A stretch of 64,000 nucleotides of DNA from Alistipes sp. CAG:435 (lineage in GTDB: Bacteria > Bacteroidota > Bacteroidia > Bacteroidales > UBA932). Below the pieces are notes generated by a model, which was not told where the DNA came from, did no database searches, and saw only the letters and a program-made list of their open reading frames with translations. Below are positions 25,846 to 34,479 of this stretch, one piece after another. Every line of letters begins with the position of its first letter. Position 1 is the first letter of the stretch. The stretch lies in the NCBI GenBank assembly GCA_000433355.1, contig FR893152.1, positions 3,919-67,918 of the forward strand. The letters run 5' to 3'. The position numbers and the translations under genes are program-made.

Positions 25846-27162
25846 ATGGAGAATCATTCTTCCGGGAAACGGCGAATATTCATTGTCGCCACTCTCTTCG
25901 TAGCGATCATCTGCAACTACCTTGACCGCCAGCTGTTGTCAATATTGAAACCGGAAATTCTGGAATATTTCGGCATCGGAGATATTCAGTACGCATGGAT
26001 AGTGAACGTGTTCCTGATCTGCTACGCGATAATGTATCCTATCTCTGGAATCCTCGTGGATAAATTCGGTCCCAAGCCGGTGATTTCTGTCGGAATAGTG
26101 GTGTGGTCCTTGGCATGCATCGGAGGCGGTCTGTCCACAAACGCTGTGCTTTTCGCCACATTCAGAGGCATCCTCGGACTTGCCGAACCGACCATCATAG
26201 CCGGTCAGATCGTCGCGGTTACAGTATGGTTCGAGAAACGTCACAGAGCGACCGCCAACAGCCTGTGTACAGCAGGTGGAGCCTTGGGAACAGTCATCGC
26301 GCCTCTTGTGATCGCTTGGATGGCGAGGATACTGCCATGGCATGAGGTGTTCATCCTTGCCGGAGGAATCGGACTTGTCATCGCCGTTGTCTGGGCGTTT
26401 GTATATCGTAATCCTGACAAGGATGTTCTCGCAAGGACAATGGATGCGGAAGAGGACGCCGACAGCTCACAAAAATCCATTGAGGGGTCATCGGCGTTCA
26501 CATGGACAGGCCTATGGAAAACCCGCTCACTTTGGGGGATCCTACTGATAAGGCTTATAAGCGACCCGGTATGGTATTTCTGCTGTTTCTGGCTGCCGGG
26601 TTATCTGAGGAGCATGGGTGAAGCCCAAGGGCTTAGCCAGCAGGCCACTTTGGACATGATCCAGTACATGGGTGGTGTACCGTTCTTCTTCAGCGCGATC
26701 GGAGGAATATTATCATCCATATTCTCCGACCATCTCGTCAAGAAAGGGATTCCAGCTCTCAAGGCAAGAAAAATAATGATGATAGGAATATCCTTTGTTG
26801 CACCGATATGCGCGCTTACACCGCTCGTGAGCGGATGCGAGTCCATAGCGTTCGGGGCACGGGCTTGGATGGTCGTTGGAATATTCAGTGTGATCGCCGT
26901 GATGTGCTCAAGCTGGCTCTACACCATCTGCGTGGTGGTCGCGGAGGCGTTCCCTGTAAGAAACGTGGCAAGCGTGGTCGGCATCACCGCTGGAGCCGGA
27001 GCCGTCGGAGGAGCCATATTCAATGTCTTCGTGGGCTCGTTGCTCTCGTCTATGGGAAATATTCTGTTCGCCGTGATGGGTGTGCTTCACCTCATTGCCT
27101 CTGTTGTACTGTGGAAGATGGTGCGGCCTGAACGTCCGGGACTGTACGTGAAGAATGTTTAA
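25846..27162 (+). CDS. MFS permease, anion:cation symporter (hexuronate/sugar acid) type
   Basis: A 438-residue protein with 12 hydrophobic segments. ICNYLDRQLLSIL in TM1 and GILVDKFGPKPVISVGIVVW after TM2, together with RGILGLAEPTIIAG, fit the ACS family (ExuT, GudP and similar), which import sugar acids with protons. The gene begins on the base after the kinase stop codon, so the two are tightly coupled. It probably imports the compound handled by this operon. Confidence 0.87.
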   Translation: MENHSSGKRRIFIVATLFVAIICNYLDRQLLSILKPEILEYFGIGDIQYAWIVNVFLICYAIMYPISGILVDKFGPKPVISVGIVVWSLACIGGGLSTNAVLFATFRGILGLAEPTIIAGQIVAVTVWFEKRHRATANSLCTAGGALGTVIAPLVIAWMARILPWHEVFILAGGIGLVIAVVWAFVYRNPDKDVLARTMDAEEDADSSQKSIEGSSAFTWTGLWKTRSLWGILLIRLISDPVWYFCCFWLPGYLRSMGEAQGLSQQATLDMIQYMGGVPFFFSAIGGILSSIFSDHLVKKGIPALKARKIMMIGISFVAPICALTPLVSGCESIAFGARAWMVVGIFSVIAVMCSSWLYTICVVVAEAFPVRNVASVVGITAGAGAVGGAIFNVFVGSLLSSMGNILFAVMGVLHLIASVVLWKMVRPERPGLYVKNV

Positions 27163-27174
27163 AATCAAATAACA

Positions 27175-28548
27175 ATGGAAACAAAAAGAACTTACACCGA
27201 GTCGGCAAGGGAGATTCCGATAAGAGACAATGTGGACATTCTCGTTGTCGGAGGTGGACCTTCGGGCATCATGGCCGCACGCGCCGCTGCCGGCAAAGGT
27301 CTTAAAGTGATGCTCATCGAAAGCCGTGGCTATGTCGGAGGCAACCTGACCCTCGGTCTGCCGATCCTCGGATTTCTAGGCCGGAAAGGCAATCAAGTCA
27401 TCGAAGGCCTGCCTCAGATGCTCATCAGCAGACTCAGAGCCAAGGGCAAGGCTTCTGAACACAAACCGTGCAAGAACCACGTCAGCCTCACGATCATCGA
27501 CCCGGAAGCCGTAAAGGACGAGGCTTTGGCCATGCTGGAGGAAGTCGGGGTGAAAATCCTGATGTACGTGTTCTGCTCTGGAGTAATCAAGGAGGGAGAT
27601 GATGTCAAGGGTGTCTTCATAGAAAGCAAGGAAGGCCGTGAGGTGATCATGGCGAAAACAGTCATTGACTGCACCGGAGACGCTGATGTCGCGTTCAAGG
27701 CCGGAGTGGAATGCCACAAGGGCGACGCTGACGGAGGCATGCAGCCGCCGACATTGATGTTCTCCATGAGAGGGGTCAATATGCCTGAGCTCAGGGACGC
27801 GATCGTGAACCATTCGGAGGAATTCGACATGGATGTGATGCCGACCGAGCAGTTCAAGGACGGTCCGTTCATTGTGGTCGGTTTCAGGAAGAAGATCAAC
27901 GAGGCCAGAGAGAAGGGCTATGAGATCCCAGTGGCAAGGACAATCCTCATCACAGGTCTTGCCGATGATGAGATTTGGGTGAATATGTCCAGAGTCTGCG
28001 GCGTGGACTCAACCAATCCAGAAAGCTACACCGAAGGGGAAATCAAGGCCCGCTTCCAGAATGATGAGGTGGAAAGATACCTCAGGGATTTCATACCAGG
28101 ATTCGAGAACGCGTGGAGAGACAGGGTGGCTCCGTTCATGGGTATCCGCGAAAGCCGTGTCATCAAGGGAGAATATGTCCTGACTGCGGACGACATCCTG
28201 AACTGCCACAAGTTCGAGGACGCGATAGGAGTTGGAAGTTATCCTGTGGACATTCATCACAGCCACGGAGATGACTGCACGATGATGTGGTGCCCAGACT
28301 GCTACGATCTGCCATACCGCATGCTGGTTCCGGAAAAGGTCGGAAACCTGCTCGTAGCCGGACGGTGCGCCTCCATGACTCACGAGGCGATGGCCTCGGC
28401 CAGAGTGATGTCCACGTGCATGGCAATGGGTGAGGCTGCCGGAAGGGCTGCAAGGATCGCCTTGTCGGAAGGCGTGCCTGTCGCCAAGGTCAATGTGGCC
28501 GAAGTGCGCAAGGAGCTCAAAGAAACCGGTGCCTACCTCAGGGACTAA
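27175..28548 (+). CDS. FAD-dependent oxidoreductase (FAD_oxidored family)
   Basis: A 457-residue flavoprotein. The Rossmann dinucleotide motif VVGGGPSGIMAARAAAGKG is at residues 20-38 with the acidic end of the second strand in LIESRGYVGGN. AGRCASMTHEAMASARVM near the C-terminus closes the FAD site, and CTGDADVAFKAG is typical of the family (PF12831). Members in carbohydrate loci are thought to oxidise or reduce sugar-derived compounds. In this operon it may form or remove a keto group, complementing the DUF1080 protein. No signal peptide is present. Confidence 0.87.
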   Translation: METKRTYTESAREIPIRDNVDILVVGGGPSGIMAARAAAGKGLKVMLIESRGYVGGNLTLGLPILGFLGRKGNQVIEGLPQMLISRLRAKGKASEHKPCKNHVSLTIIDPEAVKDEALAMLEEVGVKILMYVFCSGVIKEGDDVKGVFIESKEGREVIMAKTVIDCTGDADVAFKAGVECHKGDADGGMQPPTLMFSMRGVNMPELRDAIVNHSEEFDMDVMPTEQFKDGPFIVVGFRKKINEAREKGYEIPVARTILITGLADDEIWVNMSRVCGVDSTNPESYTEGEIKARFQNDEVERYLRDFIPGFENAWRDRVAPFMGIRESRVIKGEYVLTADDILNCHKFEDAIGVGSYPVDIHHSHGDDCTMMWCPDCYDLPYRMLVPEKVGNLLVAGRCASMTHEAMASARVMSTCMAMGEAAGRAARIALSEGVPVAKVNVAEVRKELKETGAYLRD

Positions 28549-28582
28549 TGAATATGACCGTTCAACCAACATTCGTTCTCTT

Positions 28583-29503
28583 ATGAATATATTGAAAAAC
28601 AAGACCGTAATCCTGATTGCGTTGCTCGCTGCCGTGAGCATCACTCCGGCAATGGCCGCCGGGAAAGGTCTCAGCCGTGACCCTCAGGAAAAAGGCACGC
28701 ACAGGATAATGACATGCAACATCCGCATAACCGGACTGCCGGAAGACGCCAAGAAGCCGGGCTGCACCTGGGAAGAAAGACGTGAGGTCTGCCGGGACGT
28801 CATATTGGCCCAGAAACCCGACATCATCTGCTTGCAGGAGGTCATCTATGACTCTAATGAGTACATGAAGAAAGAGTTGAAAGGCTACACCTCGTTCGGA
28901 TTCGCCGGTCCTGAAATGGACCCGTTTACGGAGGGCTACCATTTCATTGGAAAGAACGTGATCTTCTTCTCGACATCCAAGTACGAGATGCTCGGCGCGG
29001 GTTGTTACTGGCTGTCTGAAGAACCTCTCATCGGAGGTACTGTCTCATGGGGAACAACTCGTGCAAGGCATTGTAACTACCTAAGACTCCGTGACAAGAA
29101 AACCGGTGAGGAGTTCCGTATAATCGACACCCACCTTGACCACAAGTCAGACAATGCAAGACGGGAACAGGCCAGGATGCTTGCCGAGGAAGCCGGGCAA
29201 TATGCTGATGATTTTCCGCAGATCATCTGTGGAGATTTCAATTCAAGCATCTCTGACGGCGCGGCCCAGACGCTGCACGTGGCAGGATGGAAAGACGCCT
29301 ACGAATGGATGGGATTCCCGGACCGTTTCTCCTTTCACGGGTTCAAAGGCGAGAAGTACACCAAGAAGAACACCCGCATCGATTTCATCTACCTGCACGG
29401 CAAGGTCAAGCCGGTTCACTGCCGCATGATCACAGAAGGGGTCAATGGCATCCTGCCGAGCGACCACTACTTTGTTATGGCTGACGTCAAGGTTGGAGAC
29501 TGA
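28583..29503 (+). CDS. Secreted endonuclease/exonuclease/phosphatase-family hydrolase
   Basis: From the start at 28583 the protein has 306 residues with a cleavable signal peptide (LLAAVSITPAMA-AG). EEP-fold metal and catalytic motifs are in order: TCNIRI, ICLQEVIYD (Glu for Mg2+), IIDTHLDHKSDNAR, ICGDFNSS, and the C-terminal PSDHYFVMADV (catalytic Asp-His). In Bacteroidales, secreted EEP proteins in sugar loci are probably phosphodiesterases or phosphatases, not nucleases. An earlier in-frame ATG overlaps the previous gene and is rejected. It ends the operon. Confidence 0.86.
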   Translation: MNILKNKTVILIALLAAVSITPAMAAGKGLSRDPQEKGTHRIMTCNIRITGLPEDAKKPGCTWEERREVCRDVILAQKPDIICLQEVIYDSNEYMKKELKGYTSFGFAGPEMDPFTEGYHFIGKNVIFFSTSKYEMLGAGCYWLSEEPLIGGTVSWGTTRARHCNYLRLRDKKTGEEFRIIDTHLDHKSDNARREQARMLAEEAGQYADDFPQIICGDFNSSISDGAAQTLHVAGWKDAYEWMGFPDRFSFHGFKGEKYTKKNTRIDFIYLHGKVKPVHCRMITEGVNGILPSDHYFVMADVKVGD

Positions 29504-29623
29504 AGTTACATTGACAACTTCGCATTAGGCCACCAGGCGGACTATGCAAATCTAAATAGTTCGGTTGCGTGAAGCAACATTTTCCGCTCAGAGCGGTATG
29601 AAAAAAAACGAAAATCCCGATTG

Positions 29624-32600
29624 TCAATCAAACTTGAGCAGGGTGTTGTCCAGCCACTTGGTTCCTACAAGAGATTGATAGTTGCCGGTGTCTTTGCCTG
29701 AGCGGAAATTACGGAAATATTGGTTCTGCGAAAGGACTTTCCCGTCAGCGGAGGTCAGTTTGAGGGTCACGATGCAGAGGCCGTCCGGTACGTCAGCGAT
29801 ATCAATTACCTGAGTCGTCGTGTCTTCCGCGGGACTTACTTGAGCTGTTTTTGAATATACTTCCTCACCATTCGGATTGACTACGGAAACGCTGGCGGTA
29901 AGGTTTTTCTGATCACCACAGCTGGCGTTGACCACCTCAATCCGACATGTGGCCGGATTCATCTGAATGTGCAGAGGCTCACAGGCTTTCTTCACGGCGG
30001 CACAGGCGGCTGTAGGACGGAACCAATAGTCGTAGGTCTGCCAGGCGAGGCTTGGCCAGGCGCTGTGAGACATCCAGATCAGAAGTCCCTTGTGTCCAAC
30101 ATTGTTGGCCTCGTACATCGCACGGTAGCCGTCATAGTTGACCCACTGGGCATATTTCGCGAAAGTCTCGGCGGATTCCATAGCCTGCTCACCGAAACGC
30201 CTTCTGACCATTCCGACAAATGCGGTGTCACCCTGAGCGCCGGTGCGGGTGAAATCGTGCTGTCCCCAGACATCGTTCGTTGGCCAAAGATGGTCTGAAG
30301 TAAGCATCCGAGACAGGCTCTCATATTCCATAATCGCAGGCATTCCCCTCTCGCTGTGAAACTTGGAGGTCGGGTTCTCGAAGTAGAACGAAGGCTCGAC
30401 CGCACGGTACGGGCCGTGGCCGCTTACTCCATCATCAGCCGAACTTGGAATATAGACGATGTCGGAATGCAGGGTGTTGACGGTCTCTATCAGGCCAGCG
30501 TTCAAAACAGCCGGAGGATAGCCCTCGTTACGTCCGCAGTATAGTCCGATGCTTGGATGCTTGCGGATAAGGCTGACATAATCCCTGGCATTGTCAAGGA
30601 ACATCTCATTGTCATCCGGATCAGGACCGTCAGCCGGATTCGCAAGCCAGAAGTCCTGCCAAACCACGATTCCATACTTGTCGCAGGCATCGTAGAACTC
30701 CTCGTCGCCTGTCTGACCAACCCAGTTACGGATCATATTCAGGTTCATATCCCTGTGCATACGCGCCGCGGTGTCATATTCCTCAGCACGGTAGCGGAGA
30801 TTATATTCACTGAAGCCCCAGTTGCCGCCCTTCGGGAAGAAGCGGCGGCCGTTGATGAACATTTTCAGGTCGCTCATCACATCGCTGTATGTGAATTCCC
30901 TGATGCCCGCCTGCCATTTGATTGAGGTCATCGCCTCGGCCGCACCGTCAGGTGTGAAGGAGAACGAGGCTTCGTGAAGCGTCGGCTCACCATAGCCATT
31001 CGGCCACCAAAGGTCGATCTTCTGATCTTTCAGTTGTGAATATTCCTCCGGTGTGAATATGACCGCGCCGCTCTCCCCTGCCTTCAATGAGACAGGCCTC
31101 GCGAATTCAATATTTCCGACAGAACCGCGCAAGATTCCGCTGATGTCCTTGGAAGAGATGTCCTCGACTTTCACAGAGAATGTCATCGAGGCAAGGCCGT
31201 CTGTCACTTTGCTTTGGACAAGCGGATCGCTTAATCTTACAGCCTCAACTTTTTCTATCCGGACATCGTTCCAGATTCCCATATCACGGCCTCTGACTGT
31301 CGGCATCCAATCCCAGCCTACCGTGGCGTGGAACGTCGGGTTATCAGCACCAAGCTGACCTCCATTGAAGTCAGGACTCTCTGCGTTCTTTTCCTTGACA
31401 GCGGCAAAGTGGGCTGGCTTTATGATGTGCACGGCTATGACATTGTTCTCGTTTTGAATCAGATCCGTGATGTCGAAACTTGCGCGCTTGAACGCTCCCG
31501 CAATGTTTCCGACATAACTCCCGTTTAGATAAACTTCGGCTTTCCAATTGATTCCGTCAAAGGATAGGAAAAGCCGCTCGCCTTCCTGACGCTTTGTCGC
31601 TTCGACAAGCCCAGCGACAGAACTTGGTGTCCATCTGTACCAGAAATCAGAATTGAAATACGACTCCGAAATCTGAAGGTTATTGTCAGCGATTCCCGGA
31701 TCCGGAACTGCCCCGGCGGCTATATAGCTGTAAAGAACTGTTCCCGGCACGACAGCAGGCAGCCAGGACGAATCGTCATATTCATTGGTGGAGACAGCCT
31801 CTCCGCTCCCGGCGACAGCGGAAGCACGTTGAAGTCGCCATTCAGGTTTGGTATCTTTTTTCGCCTGAGGTCCAAAGACTTCCATCTCGCCCAATGCGAA
31901 ATGGCCGCTCTCATCAGCGCCTTCCATCGAAAGACGGACATAACGGGCGTTACCTACCGCTTTGAATGAATATGTCAGCGAATCTGTCTGTGGAAGATCT
32001 GCGACCTTTTTCCAGTTCTCCGCGTCGTCCGAGATCTCAACACTACCATTTTTAGCCTTATGGATCCAATGAAGGCGTAATTCATTGAATCTCTTTTTAG
32101 AACCAAGATCAACATAGACCCACTGCGGTTTGTCGTCAGCACTCATCCACGCGCTTGAGTAGACTTCGGATGGTAGAACATTGAAACCACGGGACTCTTT
32201 TGAATCATAAGGCCCGGTGTCAGAACTCTTCCCGAATGATGGTTCCGTTGAGAAATCCACAGCATATACCACCCAAAAAAGAGCCCCTTCCATATTGAAC
32301 TCAATCTTGAAATGATTGAAATCAACAGCGTCATTCAAAGGTATTTCCAAATCCAACTCACGGACAGGGCATGTGATCGTCTCAGTCTGCTTGTTCGGGT
32401 CAGTGATGACCTCCGGATAACGCTTGTTTCCCGGCAGTCCGGAATTTCCGATGAATCCGACCTGTCTCATTCCGACCTTCGAGTCCCCAGCAAGACAAGA
32501 AATCGACCACCCTTTCGCAGGTTCCTCATAAACCACATATCCCCGGACACGCACGCAGGCAGCTGAAAACTTCTGGGCACTCCATTCATATTCAATGAAA

Positions 32601-32890
32601 TCAGACGCACCTTCCAACCTGTTGCTTGAATATGGTCCCGCGTCCAGCGTCCATTCCTTCTCGCGCCGTGGCAGTTCCCCCTCAGCCGTGCAGACTTTCA
32701 GCCAAGCCGGCTCTGAAGCCGCCACACCCCCATCTGTGACCAGCTGTGCCGTAAGGTTATAATCATAAGAAGACGAAGCGTATGCAGCCTTGTTCAAGGC
32801 GATATTAACAGTCGTGTCGTTCGGTGAGCAACCAACCATAGCCGCGACAACCATCATCGAGGCGGCATCGGACAATTTCTTGATAGACAT
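29624..32890 (-). CDS. Glycoside hydrolase family 2 lipoprotein with F5/8-type C domain
   Basis: A 1088-residue lipoprotein (VAAMVGC lipobox). The order is: an N-terminal beta-rich region, an F5/8C (discoidin) carbohydrate-binding domain around 225-340 (WVYVDLGSKKRFNELRLHWI), the GH2 sugar-binding domain at about 360-560, the Ig-like domain, and the TIM barrel at about 690-960. The acid/base Glu is in CGRNEGYPP (about residue 787) and the nucleophile candidate in PAIMEYESL. The pattern is nearest to exo-beta-glucosaminidase/mannosidase-type GH2 enzymes; substrate unproven. It starts only 24 bp after tRNA-Ser on the same strand. Confidence 0.88.
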   Translation of the reverse strand: MSIKKLSDAASMMVVAAMVGCSPNDTTVNIALNKAAYASSSYDYNLTAQLVTDGGVAASEPAWLKVCTAEGELPRREKEWTLDAGPYSSNRLEGASDFIEYEWSAQKFSAACVRVRGYVVYEEPAKGWSISCLAGDSKVGMRQVGFIGNSGLPGNKRYPEVITDPNKQTETITCPVRELDLEIPLNDAVDFNHFKIEFNMEGALFWVVYAVDFSTEPSFGKSSDTGPYDSKESRGFNVLPSEVYSSAWMSADDKPQWVYVDLGSKKRFNELRLHWIHKAKNGSVEISDDAENWKKVADLPQTDSLTYSFKAVGNARYVRLSMEGADESGHFALGEMEVFGPQAKKDTKPEWRLQRASAVAGSGEAVSTNEYDDSSWLPAVVPGTVLYSYIAAGAVPDPGIADNNLQISESYFNSDFWYRWTPSSVAGLVEATKRQEGERLFLSFDGINWKAEVYLNGSYVGNIAGAFKRASFDITDLIQNENNVIAVHIIKPAHFAAVKEKNAESPDFNGGQLGADNPTFHATVGWDWMPTVRGRDMGIWNDVRIEKVEAVRLSDPLVQSKVTDGLASMTFSVKVEDISSKDISGILRGSVGNIEFARPVSLKAGESGAVIFTPEEYSQLKDQKIDLWWPNGYGEPTLHEASFSFTPDGAAEAMTSIKWQAGIREFTYSDVMSDLKMFINGRRFFPKGGNWGFSEYNLRYRAEEYDTAARMHRDMNLNMIRNWVGQTGDEEFYDACDKYGIVVWQDFWLANPADGPDPDDNEMFLDNARDYVSLIRKHPSIGLYCGRNEGYPPAVLNAGLIETVNTLHSDIVYIPSSADDGVSGHGPYRAVEPSFYFENPTSKFHSERGMPAIMEYESLSRMLTSDHLWPTNDVWGQHDFTRTGAQGDTAFVGMVRRRFGEQAMESAETFAKYAQWVNYDGYRAMYEANNVGHKGLLIWMSHSAWPSLAWQTYDYWFRPTAACAAVKKACEPLHIQMNPATCRIEVVNASCGDQKNLTASVSVVNPNGEEVYSKTAQVSPAEDTTTQVIDIADVPDGLCIVTLKLTSADGKVLSQNQYFRNFRSGKDTGNYQSLVGTKWLDNTLLKFD

Positions 32891-32913
32891 AACTTATTAT
32901 TAATCAGTGAAAG

Positions 32914-32998
32914 CGGAGGATACAGGATTCGAACCTGTGGGGCCTTTCAGCCGACTTGTTTTCGAGACAAGCACCATAAACCACTCGGACAATCCTCC
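32914..32998 (-). tRNA. tRNA-Ser (anticodon CGA)
   Basis: The minus strand folds into a type II tRNA: acceptor GGAGGAT/ATCCTCC, anticodon stem CTTGT/ACAAG with loop CTCGAAA, long variable arm (TCGGCTGAAAGGCC region) and T arm ACAGG-TTCGAAT-CCTGT. Anticodon CGA reads UCG (Ser); the discriminator is G as expected for serine. CCA is not encoded. Confidence 0.95.
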
Positions 32999-33011
32999 GT
33001 GTTTTGCGATG

Positions 33012-33042
33012 CAAAATTAATAAATTTCGGAATAATTATCAA
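33012..33042 (-). promoter_or_regulatory. Promoter of tRNA-Ser (and possibly the GH2 gene)
   Basis: On the minus strand TTG (33040-33042) is followed after 20 nt by TAATTTTG (33012-33019). The -33 element overlaps the stop of the upstream YhhN gene. Confidence 0.65.
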
Positions 33043-33761
33043 TTTGTGGACGGATTTATCATAAGATGTTTCCGGATTTCCTCCTTGGTCAGCGAAACGG
33101 CGATGAGGAACTGGGCGAGAATATACGTCAGCATCACCCAGAAACCACGCATCGGAACTTTTAGATCAGTAAAGACACCTGTCGCCAGAATCGTGTCAGA
33201 TATGACAAAAAGGACATAACCGATGACGGTCACAACGTAAAGACGGCTTTTAGTTTCAATCGCGGCCATTATTCCGGCGTGGATGACAAAAGCGAAAACG
33301 CAGGCATAAGCCGTGACGCACATTCCCATAAAGCCCTTCACAGCAAATAATTGAGAGGCTATGCTCATAATGGTGATCAACAGCGCAAGAATGACAAAGC
33401 TGAATATTCTTTTATGTCCATTCTTGTCAGGATATGGAATTGTGCATAAATAGAACAGGTGTCCTATGAGAAACGCGAACAGCCCCGCAAGAAAAAAGCC
33501 CTGATCGCTGAACATAAGCAAGACATCCCCCAACGCCCCGAACGCCATAGCCAGCATTAAAGTGGCGACCTTGCACCCACGGACATCATTTTCCTTCAAA
33601 AGCAGCCAACAAAACAACGCCAGCGACGGCACGATCAAAGGCTTGGTGCACATCGCAAGAATATGTCCGCCAACGAATTTGCCGGCGAGATTCCCGACCG
33701 ATGAAAAGATGAAAATACAGAGCGTCAACTGACGCGGCATCTTTAAAGACTTCATATTCAT
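33039..33761 (-). CDS. YhhN-family membrane protein (lysoplasmalogenase-like)
   Basis: Starting at 33761 (ATGAATATGAAG; second ATG at 33755) the protein has 240 residues with about eight hydrophobic segments. FGALGDVLLMF, GLFAFLIGHLFYLC and YVLFVISDTILA are the conserved YhhN/TMEM86 motifs carrying the two Asp residues of the family. Animal TMEM86B and some bacterial homologues hydrolyse the vinyl-ether bond of lysoplasmalogens; activity here is inferred. A longer open frame upstream to 33920 overlaps the vsr gene and lacks family similarity. It is 44 bp downstream of vsr on the same strand. Confidence 0.82.
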   Translation of the reverse strand: MNMKSLKMPRQLTLCIFIFSSVGNLAGKFVGGHILAMCTKPLIVPSLALFCWLLLKENDVRGCKVATLMLAMAFGALGDVLLMFSDQGFFLAGLFAFLIGHLFYLCTIPYPDKNGHKRIFSFVILALLITIMSIASQLFAVKGFMGMCVTAYACVFAFVIHAGIMAAIETKSRLYVVTVIGYVLFVISDTILATGVFTDLKVPMRGFWVMLTYILAQFLIAVSLTKEEIRKHLMINPSTN

Positions 33762-33805
33762 TGAATATTTCCGTGAATATACGCAATAATATTCCCGTTT
33801 GCAAC

Positions 33806-34285
33806 CTATTCCTTCAAGGATAGTTTCCGCACAGACAATGGAATAGGATGAATTGACTCCGGCTCGATATTCCGTCTCACCGCATCCACCAAATTTCGCA
33901 GTGTCAAATCTCTGGCCCACCTGGACAGCTCACACTCCCAAACCACAATCACATTCCATCCCAGCGCCTCAAGAGCCGCCACTTCCTGCGCGTCCCTCTC
34001 CTTGTTCCGCCGGATCTTCTCCTGCCAGAACTCCACATTCGACCGAGGCATCCTGAACTTGTCGCATCCTGGATGCCCGTGCCAGAAACACCCGTTTATG
34101 AATATCACAGTATGGTACCTCCTCAGCACGATGTCCGGACATCCCGGCAGCCTTCTGGAATGCAACGAATATCTGAACCCTTCCGAGTGCAGCCACCTCC
34201 GCACGACCATCTCCGGCCGTGTGTCCTTTCCCCTGATCCGCGACATGCAGTAATGCCGCTGCTCCCGTGTCATCGTGTCAGACAT
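33806..34285 (-). CDS. vsr: Very short patch repair endonuclease (Vsr)
   Basis: A 159-residue DNA mismatch endonuclease. The sequence contains RSRIRGKDT-like MSRIRGKDTRPEMVVRRWL, the metal-site block PGCPDIVL, VIFINGCFWHGHPGC (zinc site and catalytic His) and VIVVWECEL. Length and motif order are normal, so it is probably active. Vsr nicks next to T:G mismatches that arise when 5-methylcytosine deaminates. No C5-cytosine methyltransferase is present in the window, so it is an orphan here. It could protect against a methylase elsewhere or be left from a lost restriction-modification system. Confidence 0.92.
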   Translation of the reverse strand: MSDTMTREQRHYCMSRIRGKDTRPEMVVRRWLHSEGFRYSLHSRRLPGCPDIVLRRYHTVIFINGCFWHGHPGCDKFRMPRSNVEFWQEKIRRNKERDAQEVAALEALGWNVIVVWECELSRWARDLTLRNLVDAVRRNIEPESIHPIPLSVRKLSLKE

Positions 34286-34404
34286 TTCTCTAAGACGCTC
34301 TTACCTAAGAAAACACGAAGATAACAATATTAACGATTCCGAAGAGCGTAATTCATGGACTATTACGCTTTGGGAAAGTAAAAAAGATCTTCAGAAGCGT
34401 GAAT

Positions 34405-34440
34405 ATGTAAAAATAACGCCCGCCCTGTAACCAGAGCGGA
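34405..34440 (-). terminator. Rho-independent terminator of the GH97 gene
   Basis: On the minus strand stem CCGCTCTG / CAGGGCGG (one G:T-type mismatch) with a GTTA loop is followed by GCGTTATTTTTA. A second dyad, AGCGTAAT/ATTACGCT, lies at 34345-34369 in the same intergenic gap. Confidence 0.6.
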
Positions 34441-34479
34441 CGCCTGAAGTTTTATCCAAAATAAGGATTGTGAATATCC

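Noticed and set aside
33762..33920. A 53-residue extension of the YhhN protein into the vsr gene
   Set aside because: It overlaps vsr, lacks hydrophobic segments, and the family begins at the ATG near 33761.
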